A stretch of 45,657 nucleotides of DNA from Fulvivirga sp. (GCA_028280565.1 JANQLQ010000213.1:1-45657); one strand, 5' to 3'. Counted from the stretch's first letter, positions 26,730 to 36,116 are shown. Notes: generated by a model not told the origin, from the sequence alone. Numbers and translations are program-made.

Positions 26730-26942
26730 GGTTTTTCGTTTTGTGACAAATCTAGAATTCATTGTACCCTCAAAACGATAACATATGTTTATGCTTTCTG
26801 TGTTTGGACCCTAGGTTCTATACGGCTCATTAAGTTTACCACTCAATACTCACGACTCAATTTTATGAACTGAATAGTGCCTTAAGCTGACTTTTATAGT
26901 TAAATAATTGATTACTAAAACGTTGAATGCAACAAAGTCGAA

Positions 26943-26978
26943 CTAGCCGTAAGTTAAACACAGTGGTCCTACGACTAG
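26943..26978. repeat. Solo MITE end
   Basis: A 36-nt unit starting CTAGCCGTAAG and ending CCTACGACTAG that matches the terminal inverted repeat of the MITE family without interior sequence. It is palindromic like the other ends. The rest of 26730-27035 shows no gene. Confidence 0.55.
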
Positions 26979-27035
26979 GGGAGAGGGTGAGCATCCATAA
27001 CAATAAAAACACGCATCACCCTCAATTCCTGCTGA

Positions 27036-27215
27036 CCTCAGTTCGATTTAAAATCATTGTAGCCTAGTCTTAACATGAGGTTTAGCATACTTTCACAGTC
27101 TTTAAACTGGGAACTAGCTTACGTTCTACAACACGGCAGATTCCGGCTCTCCCCATGAGCCCTCTCACAACCACCGACCCGGAATGACGGTCATTTTTTT
27201 CGTCGATTCCAGGTT
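27036..27215. repeat. Dispersed repeat family C, copy 2
   Basis: Same orientation and order as 13928-14115: CCTCAGTTCGATTTAAAATC, AACATGAGGTTTAGCATAC, TTTCACAGTCTTTAAACTGG, then GGAATGACGGTCATTTTTTT. It ends 38 nt before the SDR stop, so on the minus strand it forms the 3' flank of that gene. Confidence 0.7.
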
Positions 27216-27252
27216 GCTGCTTCCAATCCCAATTCATTTTGATCCATGATAG

Positions 27253-28050
27253 TTACCAGGCCAACTCCCCATTTTCGTCATAAAACTTACCTGTTGGACC
27301 GTTTTCTTCTATTGTTGCATAATCAAAGATGACCTTTGCTGCTTCTACAGGTGATTGTGTACCTGCGTAGTCGTTAAGATTCGTGGCGGCAAAACCAGGA
27401 GTTATGCAGTTGACTTTGAAAGGGGTGTTTTCCAATTCTGCGGCCAGCATCACCGTATATGCATTCAATGCGGCCTTTGAAGAATTGTAAGCTGCTAATT
27501 TCCATTTTTTAAAGAAATCGTACCACGGAGCTGATGGATCACTGTGATTAGCCAAGCTCCCCAAACTGCTGGTTACATTCACAATTCTTGGATGTGAAGA
27601 TTTCTTTAGTAGTGGTATAAGGGCTTGTGTTACTTGGATCGCTCCAAAGAAATTCACATCAAAGACGTTACGTATTTCCTCAATACCTAAGGTAGAGGCT
27701 TGCTGTGTGACTACTCCTAGGGCCGGGTTTTCAAGAACGGCCAATGTTTCTTCTTGTGAAGGCATAGGACCACTAATTCCTGCATTGTTAATCAAAACAT
27801 CTAATTGTGGAGCAGATTGTTGTAGTTCCTGCGCCGCTGCTTTAATGCTCTCATTGTCAGTTACATCAATTTGCACCATTTTGAAGTTTACCAGGCCGAG
27901 ATCTTCCAGTTTGGTTGCTGTTTCTTCTCCGCGCTTGATATTCCTGGAACCTAAATAAACGAAGTAGTTATTCCCAATCAGCTGTTTTGCGGTTTCATAT
28001 CCTAGCCCCTGGTTGGCCCCGGTGATAAAGACTGTTTCTCTCTTTTGCAT
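27253..28050 (-). CDS. Short-chain dehydrogenase/reductase
   Basis: A 265-residue NAD(P)-dependent oxidoreductase of the classical SDR family. From the start MQKRETVFIT it has the cofactor motif TGANQGLG (residues 10-17), the NNAG motif, the catalytic Ser in NVTSSLG and the YNSSK (YxxxK) pair. The open frame extends 180 nt upstream, but that extension reaches into the AraC gene's 3' end and lacks family similarity, so the internal ATG is chosen. The C-terminal segment resembles carbonyl-reductase-like SDRs. It follows the AraC regulator on the same strand (88-nt gap), which may control it. Substrate unknown. Confidence 0.9.
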   Translation of the reverse strand: MQKRETVFITGANQGLGYETAKQLIGNNYFVYLGSRNIKRGEETATKLEDLGLVNFKMVQIDVTDNESIKAAAQELQQSAPQLDVLINNAGISGPMPSQEETLAVLENPALGVVTQQASTLGIEEIRNVFDVNFFGAIQVTQALIPLLKKSSHPRIVNVTSSLGSLANHSDPSAPWYDFFKKWKLAAYNSSKAALNAYTVMLAAELENTPFKVNCITPGFAATNLNDYAGTQSPVEAAKVIFDYATIEENGPTGKFYDENGELAW

Positions 28051-28138
28051 ACTCTCTTTTTTAAAATGATTAGATAATGCAAAGATCTGTTTCGATACTC
28101 GGGCCTCTTTATTCATTACAAACAGGTTTTTATGAAAA

Positions 28139-29050
28139 TCAAATAATTTCCTCTTTTCTGTAATGGGTCGGTGATATATCCATATGTTTTTTGAAGAAAA
28201 TGGAAAAATTAGAGACTTCTTCAAATCCAAGGCAATACCCGATTTGAGAAATATTCCAATTGGTGTGTCTCAGGAGCAATTTGGCCTCCTGCAAGACACG
28301 TTTAGCAATAATCTCTTTAGTACTCAGCTTCACTTTTTCCTTTAGCGCTCGATTCAAATGATTGACATGGATATTCAACCGGTTTGCGTATTCCGAAGCC
28401 AGGCGGAGTTCGATACGCTGATTGGAATTCTCAATGGGAAATTGTCTTTCGAGTAACTCCATGAACAAGGCAGATATTCTTTCAGAACCATTGGAAGTCG
28501 AATGTTTAGGAAGTCGTAAGGGTTGAAGTTTCATCGCCTTATGCATAATATCAAATACAAGATTGCGTAACACATCATATTTAAATGCATAATCCGAATC
28601 TATTTCTTGAAACATATCTTGAAATATGCGCAGGAAATTTTCTGCTTGGTCATCCGTTAGGTTAAAGACTCGATCTCCACCTGGTTGAAATACCGGGTAA
28701 TCTGAAAGCTTGCCAAATTGCTCAAAAAAGCTTTCCGTAAATAGACAAAAACACCCCGGGGGATTATTATCAATAAATTCGCAACTGTAAGGAATTTGAG
28801 GACTGGAAAAAAACAATGCCTGTTTGTCAACATCAACAGATTTATCAGCAAAGTGAAGCCGAATTTTCCCGAAGACCAGGGTTATTTTAAAGTAGATCCT
28901 CCTATTGAATGATACTATAGGATTAGGGTCCTTCCCTAGAAAATCATCAAGATGAAAAACATTAAAATGCCCTATTCCTTTTCTTAAACTACTGGGGATC
29001 CAATTATACCTGTAAGTATAAAAATCTTCCAAAGTCTGATCATTGCTCAT
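28139..29050 (-). CDS. AraC-family transcriptional regulator
   Basis: A 303-residue regulator with an N-terminal cupin-like sensing region (about 1-165) and a C-terminal double HTH (about 200-303). The second HTH shows the family pattern: NWNISQIGYCLGFEEVSNFS followed by IFFKKHMDISPTHYRK. Such proteins usually activate adjacent genes in response to a small molecule. The SDR gene lies directly downstream on the same strand and is the most likely target. The ligand cannot be inferred. Confidence 0.9.
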   Translation of the reverse strand: MSNDQTLEDFYTYRYNWIPSSLRKGIGHFNVFHLDDFLGKDPNPIVSFNRRIYFKITLVFGKIRLHFADKSVDVDKQALFFSSPQIPYSCEFIDNNPPGCFCLFTESFFEQFGKLSDYPVFQPGGDRVFNLTDDQAENFLRIFQDMFQEIDSDYAFKYDVLRNLVFDIMHKAMKLQPLRLPKHSTSNGSERISALFMELLERQFPIENSNQRIELRLASEYANRLNIHVNHLNRALKEKVKLSTKEIIAKRVLQEAKLLLRHTNWNISQIGYCLGFEEVSNFSIFFKKHMDISPTHYRKEEII

Positions 29051-29144
29051 AACACAAAGTTATGAAAATCAAATACCTGGAATTGGTGGATATTGAATTT
29101 CTAAAAATTCTATACTGGCCGTAGGACCGCTGCGCTCCTCCATA

Positions 29145-29424
29145 CTGGTCGTAGGTTAAGCGCAGCGGTCCTACGACCTAAACTTGGGAAGAGCTTCCGC
29201 TCGGCCGTTCTTGTAAACGACTACTTCTTCAAAAAGAAATGAACCATGCATCAGTCAGTGCATACCGTGAATAAACGGTTGCCGTGAAAATCTAGACCGG
29301 ATGATTGATTTTGAATTTATACAGCGGATCGCCTAGTTTTTAAGTACATGTTCCAAGTGTATTTACGAGCGGACGCTCTCCTTATTGTGAAGTCGTAGGA
29401 CCGCTGCGCTTAACCTACGACTAG
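29145..29424. mobile_element. MITE-like element, copy M3
   Basis: A 280-bp element with the best-preserved ends: 29145-29178 and 29391-29424 are complementary at 32 of 34 positions. Interior blocks (ACTACTTCTTCAAAAAGAAA, CGAGCGGACGCTCTCC) match M1 and M2, but the middle (29250-29340) has diverged. A solo end fragment (29115-29137) lies just upstream. It lies in the 760-nt gap between the AraC gene and the LytTR regulator, directly followed by repeat D copy 2. Confidence 0.72.
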
Positions 29425-29433
29425 TTCCAACGT

Positions 29434-29627
29434 GAACCTTTTTTTTAGTGTACTGCGTTTTCGTTTCACGATTTCGCAGATTCCTTGTCACGCCTAGCCC
29501 AACGCAATGGGCTGCAAGGAATGACGATGGTAGAAAGTAAGGAATGACGTTCTTAGGTATAGGTTTTGGATGGATTTAGAACAGCAGGTTAGTCCCCCAT
29601 CCTTTGCATCTCGTTGGTACTAGGTTC
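29434..29627. repeat. Dispersed repeat family D, copy 2
   Basis: Same order of conserved blocks as 25786-25978, starting 10 nt after MITE copy M3. The hairpin inside it has changed loop sequence (CCTTGTCACGCC...GGGCTGCAAGG) while the stem is kept. No gene visible. Confidence 0.68.
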
Positions 29628-29682
29628 GGGAATAAGAATTTTATTATCAAGGATTTAAACTTGGCAAAGTAGTCCTAGGGTG

Positions 29683-29717
29683 AAGACCTTCCAAGTTTCA
29701 AAAAACCTGGAAGGTCT
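29683..29717. terminator. Hairpin downstream of the LytTR regulator gene
   Basis: AAGACCTTCC pairs with GGAAGGTCTT around a loop of about 15 nt. It lies about 94 nt after the regulator's stop (minus strand). There is no strong U-tract on the minus strand; on the plus strand it is followed by TCTTACC. Confidence 0.5.
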
Positions 29718-29810
29718 TTCTTACCCGGCGACAGCGATCACCCACCCAAAAGGCCGCTTGGATCGATTTAATAAGATTTTGAGCCATACGATAATCGGGC
29801 ATTTTACCGT

Positions 29811-30524
29811 TCATTCCTCCCCCGGCAGTAACCTCCGGAACACAGTTTCCCGCACATTTTTCGCCAAGGTGATCAGCTTTTGGCCTACCCTTACTTGGTT
29901 GCCTTCGATGGATTCTACCCGGTCAAGTGAAATGATGTATGACTTATGGGCTCGCACAAAAAGGTGGGCGGGTAAGAGCTCTTCCATTTTCTTTAAGGAG
30001 GTGAGCGTGGTGAGTTTACCGGAAAGGGTCTGTATGACAGAATAATTTTGCATGGCCTCCACATACATGACCTCATCGTAAATCACTTTTTCATAGCTAT
30101 TCCCGCATTTGATGAAAAAGTAAGTTTTCCGGTCCGGGGTGCTGGCAGGGTGGGAAGGCTGGCCATTTTTCAACTGGAAATATTCGTACGCCTTAGATAC
30201 AGCCTTGTGGAACCGATCAAAAGTAATGGGTTTTACCAGGTAATCGATGACATCCAATTGATAGCTTTCCAACGCAAAATTGGGGAAGGCCGTGTGAAAG
30301 ATCACCAACGGTGGATTGGCTAAGTTTTTCAAGAAGTCAATACCCGTTAGGTAAGGCATTTGGATGTCGAGGAACATGAGGTCGATGCGTTGGCTTTTAA
30401 TGGCTTGAGTAGCACCTAGCGCATTGTCATAGCTGCCCGCTAAGTGCAGGAAATCGACTTGATGCACATACCTCTCTAGTCCCTCGCGTGCTAGTTCTTC
30501 ATCGTCAATGACTATGCAGTTCAT
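29811..30524 (-). CDS. LytTR-family response regulator
   Basis: A 237-residue two-component response regulator. The receiver domain (about 1-120) has acidic residues D7-D8 and the phospho-acceptor D53 in MFLDIQMP, with a K in YLVKPI. The C-terminal LytTR DNA-binding domain (about 135-235) shows YDEVMYVEAMQNYSVIQT and LFVRAHKSYIISLDRV. It overlaps the sensor kinase gene by 20 nt, so the two are co-translated. The pair is divergent from the second RND operon with a 250-nt gap, making that operon the obvious candidate target. No LytTR direct-repeat site could be defined by eye. Confidence 0.94.
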   Translation of the reverse strand: MNCIVIDDEELAREGLERYVHQVDFLHLAGSYDNALGATQAIKSQRIDLMFLDIQMPYLTGIDFLKNLANPPLVIFHTAFPNFALESYQLDVIDYLVKPITFDRFHKAVSKAYEYFQLKNGQPSHPASTPDRKTYFFIKCGNSYEKVIYDEVMYVEAMQNYSVIQTLSGKLTTLTSLKKMEELLPAHLFVRAHKSYIISLDRVESIEGNQVRVGQKLITLAKNVRETVFRRLLPGEE

Positions 30525-31563
30525 GTTGCTCTTTTAAGAGTATAAACAGGTCTACGGTAAATTCTTGTTCCGTTTCAGAGATATCCAAGCGGTGACTGTC
30601 CCCATAGATCAGGTCTAGCCTTTTCTTTACGTTGGAAAGGCCGATCCCTGAATGATGATCCGCCGGGTGAAAAGCGGGCGGCTCTTCCTTGGTATTGGTA
30701 ACTTGGAGATGTAAGATGTCCCTTTCTTTTGTAAGGAATAACTCCACGCGATTCACCTGGTCAAAACGGCTGGATACATGCTTAAATGCATTCTCCACGA
30801 AGGTCAATAATACGAGCGGGATGATCTCAACGTACCCAATACCCGGCTGTATGTTTAATTGTAGCTCCAAGCTCTTGCCCTTGCGAAGCTTCTCCATGGC
30901 GGCATAACTTTCTACGTACGCAATTTCCTGGGCTAAAGGCACCTTTTCTGAACCCGTTTCATACAAATGATAACGCAGCATCTCGGAAAATTTAGCTAAC
31001 ATCTCCTTCGATTTTTCAGGGTCTTTATCAATCAACTGGAAGATACTATTGATAGAATTGAAAAGAAAGTGAGGATTGACCTGGGCTTTTAAGAAGTTGA
31101 GCTCATGCTCCACGGTTTCTTTCTCCAATTGCTTGATCCTATTGGCCTCCTTCAGCTTTTCATAGAGGATAAAAATAAACGTAGGTAACGAGGAGGTGAA
31201 GATGGTAATAAAAACAGGGAACAAAAAGACCTGTCGAGGAGGCATATTCGTTTGGTGCTCGAAAGGGAGCAAGGACAATTGCAGGGACATGACAGAAATA
31301 CCGACCCCCCAGAGCAGCAAAAGCATAAAGGTATAGGAAAGCACTTTACCCGCGTGTAAATAGCGTGGAACGAGTAGGTAAACATTAATGTAGACGATAA
31401 ACATCTGTACGGTAATGATGTAAATACCAAATGCAAAGGCCATAGTGACAAGCCCAATTTCGGCATCGAACATGTAGACCCAGAATACGAGGTAAAGTAT
31501 CCACATCCCTATGTGTAGCATTAAGCTGTTTTTGTCTTTTATGGGGAACCAACTCCTTTTCAT
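30505..31563 (-). CDS. LytS-type membrane sensor histidine kinase
   Basis: A 352-residue sensor kinase of the His_kinase (PF06580) class. The first 135 residues contain four hydrophobic helices. A short coiled coil (about 136-158) leads to the dimerisation/phospho-acceptor segment QVNPHFLFNS with H165. The ATPase domain shows an N-box (VENAFKH) and a G-box (GIGLSNVKKRLDLIYG). There is no extracellular domain of note, so the signal is probably sensed in or at the membrane. It is upstream of and overlaps the LytTR regulator gene; divergent from the RND adaptor gene. Confidence 0.94.
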   Translation of the reverse strand: MKRSWFPIKDKNSLMLHIGMWILYLVFWVYMFDAEIGLVTMAFAFGIYIITVQMFIVYINVYLLVPRYLHAGKVLSYTFMLLLLWGVGISVMSLQLSLLPFEHQTNMPPRQVFLFPVFITIFTSSLPTFIFILYEKLKEANRIKQLEKETVEHELNFLKAQVNPHFLFNSINSIFQLIDKDPEKSKEMLAKFSEMLRYHLYETGSEKVPLAQEIAYVESYAAMEKLRKGKSLELQLNIQPGIGYVEIIPLVLLTFVENAFKHVSSRFDQVNRVELFLTKERDILHLQVTNTKEEPPAFHPADHHSGIGLSNVKKRLDLIYGDSHRLDISETEQEFTVDLFILLKEQHELHSH

Positions 31564-31813
31564 TTTTCAAGATTTACTGTACGCCAGGCAGAACTTATGC
31601 ATTTTACTTGTTATCCACAATTTTGAGGGACGAAAACCCATGGGCAAAGGATGAAACTCTTAGGATAACGGATATGGGCATGGCAGTGGTATAAAAACGA
31701 GTTGGTAAGCATTCCATAAGCTTTTATCAATTTGTGGTCTATACTCATCAATCAATTTAGCTGGACAGTGTACATCCCGCGTTGTTTGAGAGGTAAAAGC
31801 CAAAAAGCGTGTC

Positions 31814-32935
31814 ATGAACAAAAGAAAGACTGTGATCCTTAGCGGCGGGATAATGCTTGTCGCCCTTATCCTATGGCTGATCGGTAAAGGGAGCCCGGGC
31901 AAGGAAGTAACCGTAGCAAACAGCGCTCCCGCTTACCGGAGTTTCGAAGTGATCCCTGTTGAAAATGCCTCGCCTTCTATCCTTATACCTATTACCGGGA
32001 GGATCCGTGCGGTGGAAAAAATTGACCTTTACCCGGAAGTAGCGGGTAAGCTTTTGAAAGGAAACAAACCATTTAAAGAAGGAGTTTTGTTTCGTCGTGG
32101 TGAGCTGCTCCTCCAAGTAGATTCAGAGTCATTCCGGCTGGACCTCAAAGCTCAAAAAAGCACTTTTTTAAATACGCTGATCCAAGTGATGCCAGACCTT
32201 AAGATGGATTTTGCCGATCATGCCCCGCCATGGGAGACATACCTGGCAGCGTTTGACCTGGAGAAGAAGGTAGCCTTATTACCTGCGGTAGAACAGCCTA
32301 AACTTAAGTATTTCCTAGCCGCCAGGGAGGTGTATAATCAATATTACGCCATCAAACGGATGGAGAAAGACCTGCTGGAGTATTATATCGTGGCGCCCTT
32401 TACGGGGGTGATAGGTGCGGTAAACGTAGACCCGGGGGCACAGGTGAATACCCAAACTCACCTAGGCGAAATCAGCAGTACGGAAGCGTACGAGCTACAG
32501 GCCTCCATTAGCTTGTCAGATCTAAAATATGTAAAAGCCCGGGACGGGGTGTTGCTTTCTAACCTGGAAGTAGGGCAGCACTGGAAGGGTACGATCCAGC
32601 GGATCGGCCAGGTGGTGGATGATGCTAACCAGCAGCTCAGCATTTTCATCAATGTAAAAGGGGAGGGACTAAAGGAGGGAATGTTCCTGGAGGGGACGAT
32701 CGAAGCGGGGCGTAAGGCCGGGAGTAAAGTGATGGTGTTACCGCTGGCGTCGATGACTCGCAATGAACAGGTCTATGTGATCAAAGATTCCACGGTACAG
32801 GCCAAACCCGTAAAGCCGGTGCGCTACAATAAAGAGCAGGTGTGGGTCACGGGGTTGCAAGATGGGGAAATAGTGATAAAAACCCCGGGAAATGAACCCA
32901 TCCATGGGATGAAAGGCATAGCAAAACTCAACTGA
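31814..32935 (+). CDS. RND periplasmic adaptor, cluster 2
   Basis: A 373-residue membrane fusion protein. Unlike its paralogue at 4985-6124 it has an uncleaved-looking N-terminal TM anchor (ILSGGIMLVALILWLIG) and no lipobox Cys. The lipoyl-like halves, an alpha-helical hairpin (about 100-190) and beta-barrel follow, with segments closely matching the cluster 1 adaptor (LFRRGELLLQVDS; YYAIKRMEKDLLEYYIVAPF). It is the first gene of the plus-strand operon; the pump gene begins 2 nt after its stop. The 250-nt upstream gap contains no copy of the TetR operator seen in cluster 1. Confidence 0.93.
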   Translation: MNKRKTVILSGGIMLVALILWLIGKGSPGKEVTVANSAPAYRSFEVIPVENASPSILIPITGRIRAVEKIDLYPEVAGKLLKGNKPFKEGVLFRRGELLLQVDSESFRLDLKAQKSTFLNTLIQVMPDLKMDFADHAPPWETYLAAFDLEKKVALLPAVEQPKLKYFLAAREVYNQYYAIKRMEKDLLEYYIVAPFTGVIGAVNVDPGAQVNTQTHLGEISSTEAYELQASISLSDLKYVKARDGVLLSNLEVGQHWKGTIQRIGQVVDDANQQLSIFINVKGEGLKEGMFLEGTIEAGRKAGSKVMVLPLASMTRNEQVYVIKDSTVQAKPVKPVRYNKEQVWVTGLQDGEIVIKTPGNEPIHGMKGIAKLN

Positions 32936-32937
32936 CC

Positions 32938-35900
32938 ATGCGTGGCATTATCAAATACTTTATAGAAAACCCAGTGCTGGTTAACCTGGGACTTACCATC
33001 ATTGTATTCACAGGTGCATGGCAGTTATCGCTGATCAAAACAAACAATGTACCGGCGTCCAAGATCAGGACATTAAGTGTCTCGGTCGTATATCCCGGGG
33101 CTTCCCCGCAGGAGGTAGAAGAGGGAGTGGTCATTAAAATAGAGGAGAACCTGGAAGGGGTACAGGGCATAAAGCAGTTTACTTCCGAGTCCAAGGAAAA
33201 CCAAGGTACGATCACCATCGAGTTGTGGGAAAGGGCAGATCCGGATGTGGTGCTGGATGAAGTCAAGAATGCGGTAGAAAAGATCAATTCATTCCCACGC
33301 AATATGGAGCAGCCTATCATCATCAAAGTAGAGCCGGTGGAAAGGGTCATTGACCTGTTGCTGGTGGGTAATGCCCCGCTGCAAGTTTTAAAAGACTATG
33401 CGGAGAAAATGAAAGACGATCTCATTAGGAATGATGGGTTTTCCCAAGTTACGATAGCCGGGTACCCGGAGGAGGAAATAGAGATCAGCATACGTGACAA
33501 TAGCTTGACAAGGTATAACCTCACCTTTGACGAAGTGGTACAGGCGATCCAAGATGCGAACCTGGAAACCACGGGCGGCGAGATAAAGAACAAGGAGCGG
33601 AACGTCCAGATCCGCGCACGATCCCAATCGTATTATGCAAAAGACTTGAAAAATATCATCGTGAGGGCCAGGGAAGACGGACGGGTAGTGTATCTGAAGG
33701 ACGTTGCCACCATCCAAGACCGGTTTGCCGACTCTCCCGTGTTGAGAAGGTATAGCGGGAAACCCTCTGTATCTATCGAGATCAGCGGGCTGCCCGAAGA
33801 GAATATCTTGGACATTTCGGAAATCACCTACAGCTACATCGAAGAATTCAACCAGCGGCAAGAGGGAATACAATGCATCGTCTTATCTGATCGAACACAG
33901 AATATCCTGGATACACGGAACACCATGATGGTAAGTGTCCTGATCGGGCTGATCTTGGTACTGATCGTATTAGGGTTATTCTTGGAAAAACACCTCGCCT
34001 TTTGGGTAAGCTTAAAGATCCCCGTGGCTATGCTGGGTATGTTTGCCTTATCGCCCATTTACGGGATCACGATCAATATGGTCTCCTTGTTTGGTTGTAT
34101 CCTGGTACTCGGCATCTTGGTAGACGATGGGGTGGTCATTGCCGAAAACATCTACCAACATTTCAAAGAAAAGGATAAAAAGCCGGCGAATGCTGCCTTA
34201 GAAGGCACATTAGAAGTAATAATGCCCGTTCTATTTTCTTTGATGACCACGGCTACGGCATTTAGCCTGTTTTTCTTTCTCCCGGGCCAGGTCGGCGATT
34301 TCTTCTCTACCGTATCTTTTGTAGTCTCCGTGACCTTAATGGTCGCCATTATTGAGAGTTTTTTCTTCTTGCCCGCACACCTGGCCCATTCTAAAGCCTT
34401 GAGTAGAGATAACCGGCAGTCGAAGATCGAGCGTAAGTTCAATGAAAGCCTGGCCACCTTTCGCGATAAAATATACATGCCGTTGGTACATTTTGCTATG
34501 GGCAAGCGAAATGGGTGGGTCTTGGTGGCTTTTACATTACTGTTTGCCGGGTCATTGCTCATGATCACCAGTGGCAAAGTGAAGCTGACCTTTTTTCCAA
34601 ACCTCAACCAGGACACCGTCCTAGCTACCCTGGAGTTAGAGCCGGGTACGAGTGAGCATCTCACCCTGCAAAAATTGCAATTCATTGAAGCAGCGGTTTG
34701 GCGCACGAATGATAAGCTCTCGGCCAAAAGAAACGATGGCAAGCAAGTGATCCAGCACGTGGAGATATCCGTGGGACCGGGGTCGCACAAGGGCCAGGTG
34801 AAAGTGATCATGCTCGGGGGTGAGGAGAGAGGTATCCGTTCAAGTGTAATGACCGGCTACCTCCGGGACGAGACCGGCGAAGTAACAGGCGCTACAAGCC
34901 TCTCTTTCAGTGGAGAAGGCGGGCGACTTGGAGGTAAGCCCGTTTCGGTGGCCCTGTATTCGAGTGATGTAGATGCGCTTAGAGCAGCCAAAGATGAGTT
35001 GAAAAACATACTTCTCGAACGCGATGACTTAAAGGACGTCGTGGACACAGATGAAACCGGCTTGCCCGAGATCAATGTAGCTTTAAAACCTAAAGCAGAG
35101 TTCTTGGGATTGTCCCTCCAGCAGGTGATGGAGCAGGTGCGCTCCGGGTTTTTTGGTGTAGAAGCTCAAAGCCTGCAGCGGGGCGATGAGGAAATAAAGA
35201 TCTGGGTAAGGTATGGCAACGAACACCGCCAAACTTCCGAAGACCTTCGTCAAATGCTGATCCGCGCTAGTGATGGGAATACCTACCGGCTGGAAGACAT
35301 CGCGTATTTTGAGCAGCAGGAAGGGGTAGTAGCTATTCATAGGCTTAATGGGCGCCGTGAGATCCGTGTAGAAGCCGATGTGGCCCATGACCAGGTATCG
35401 GCCCTAGGGGTCGTCAATGAGATCCGGGATGAGATCATGCCCCCTATTTTGGCCCGGTTCCCGGGGGTGAGCCAATCGCTGGAAGGGCAAAACAAGGAAT
35501 CGACTGAAATTATTGAGGCCATGCTGAGCATTGCCCCATTGATCGGGCTTACTATGCTCGCGCTGATCATTATCAATTTTAAATCCCTTTCCCAGACGTT
35601 GGTGGTGTTGGCTACACTGCCGCTGGTGTTGCCGGGGATTGTCCTAGGGCATTTTATCCATGGCGTAAGTATCAGCATTTTTTCACTGATCGGTACTATT
35701 GCGCTCATCGGGGTGATCGTTAATGATTCCTTGGTGTTGGTCACCGCTTTTAACCAAGAGCTTACCAGGGGTACGCCCTTTTTCGAGGCATTGACCCGTA
35801 CCACGCGTTCCAGGTTCCGTCCTATCCTGCTAACTACGGTGACCACCGTGGCGGGACTTAGCCCCATGATCGCTACAAAAAGTGTGACTGCCGGTTTTTT

Positions 35901-36090
35901 AGTGCCACCGGCGATCTCCATTGCTTATGGCCTAGGGGTAGGGATGGCCTTGCCACTGGTATTGCTCCCAGCGTTGCTTGTCCTGAACAGCCGGTTAAAA
36001 ACGGCCTGGTACCGGCTATGGGAGGGTAAGTCTATTGAACGCGAGCAACTTGAGCCGGCTGTCCGTGCTTTAAAACACCGGGTTTATTAA
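32938..36090 (+). CDS. RND efflux permease (AcrB/HAE-like), cluster 2
   Basis: A 1050-residue RND pump with the same layout as the cluster 1 permease: N-terminal TM, VYPGASPQEVEEGV porter start, TM bundle with the acidic proton-relay pair in GILVDDGVVIAEN near residue 400, second porter region (EAQSLQRGDEEIKIWVRY is nearly shared with cluster 1) and a C-terminal TM bundle with GVIVNDSLVLV. It is therefore a recent-to-moderate paralogue of 1839-4982. Substrate is unknown. It is followed after 26 nt by the channel gene. Confidence 0.95.
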   Translation: MRGIIKYFIENPVLVNLGLTIIVFTGAWQLSLIKTNNVPASKIRTLSVSVVYPGASPQEVEEGVVIKIEENLEGVQGIKQFTSESKENQGTITIELWERADPDVVLDEVKNAVEKINSFPRNMEQPIIIKVEPVERVIDLLLVGNAPLQVLKDYAEKMKDDLIRNDGFSQVTIAGYPEEEIEISIRDNSLTRYNLTFDEVVQAIQDANLETTGGEIKNKERNVQIRARSQSYYAKDLKNIIVRAREDGRVVYLKDVATIQDRFADSPVLRRYSGKPSVSIEISGLPEENILDISEITYSYIEEFNQRQEGIQCIVLSDRTQNILDTRNTMMVSVLIGLILVLIVLGLFLEKHLAFWVSLKIPVAMLGMFALSPIYGITINMVSLFGCILVLGILVDDGVVIAENIYQHFKEKDKKPANAALEGTLEVIMPVLFSLMTTATAFSLFFFLPGQVGDFFSTVSFVVSVTLMVAIIESFFFLPAHLAHSKALSRDNRQSKIERKFNESLATFRDKIYMPLVHFAMGKRNGWVLVAFTLLFAGSLLMITSGKVKLTFFPNLNQDTVLATLELEPGTSEHLTLQKLQFIEAAVWRTNDKLSAKRNDGKQVIQHVEISVGPGSHKGQVKVIMLGGEERGIRSSVMTGYLRDETGEVTGATSLSFSGEGGRLGGKPVSVALYSSDVDALRAAKDELKNILLERDDLKDVVDTDETGLPEINVALKPKAEFLGLSLQQVMEQVRSGFFGVEAQSLQRGDEEIKIWVRYGNEHRQTSEDLRQMLIRASDGNTYRLEDIAYFEQQEGVVAIHRLNGRREIRVEADVAHDQVSALGVVNEIRDEIMPPILARFPGVSQSLEGQNKESTEIIEAMLSIAPLIGLTMLALIIINFKSLSQTLVVLATLPLVLPGIVLGHFIHGVSISIFSLIGTIALIGVIVNDSLVLVTAFNQELTRGTPFFEALTRTTRSRFRPILLTTVTTVAGLSPMIATKSVTAGFLVPPAISIAYGLGVGMALPLVLLPALLVLNSRLKTAWYRLWEGKSIEREQLEPAVRALKHRVY

Positions 36091-36116
36091 ATCTTACGAA
36101 TAAGACCTCACCTACG

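Noticed and set aside
23101-29424. CRISPR array from the repeated blocks at 23-29 kb
   Set aside because: The repeats are few, 190-280 bp long and far apart, without regular spacers or cas genes.
31611-31619. TTATCCACA DnaA box in the gap before the second RND operon
   Set aside because: A single match; another lies inside tkt (16401-16409). No cluster of boxes, AT-rich unwinding region or origin-linked gene.
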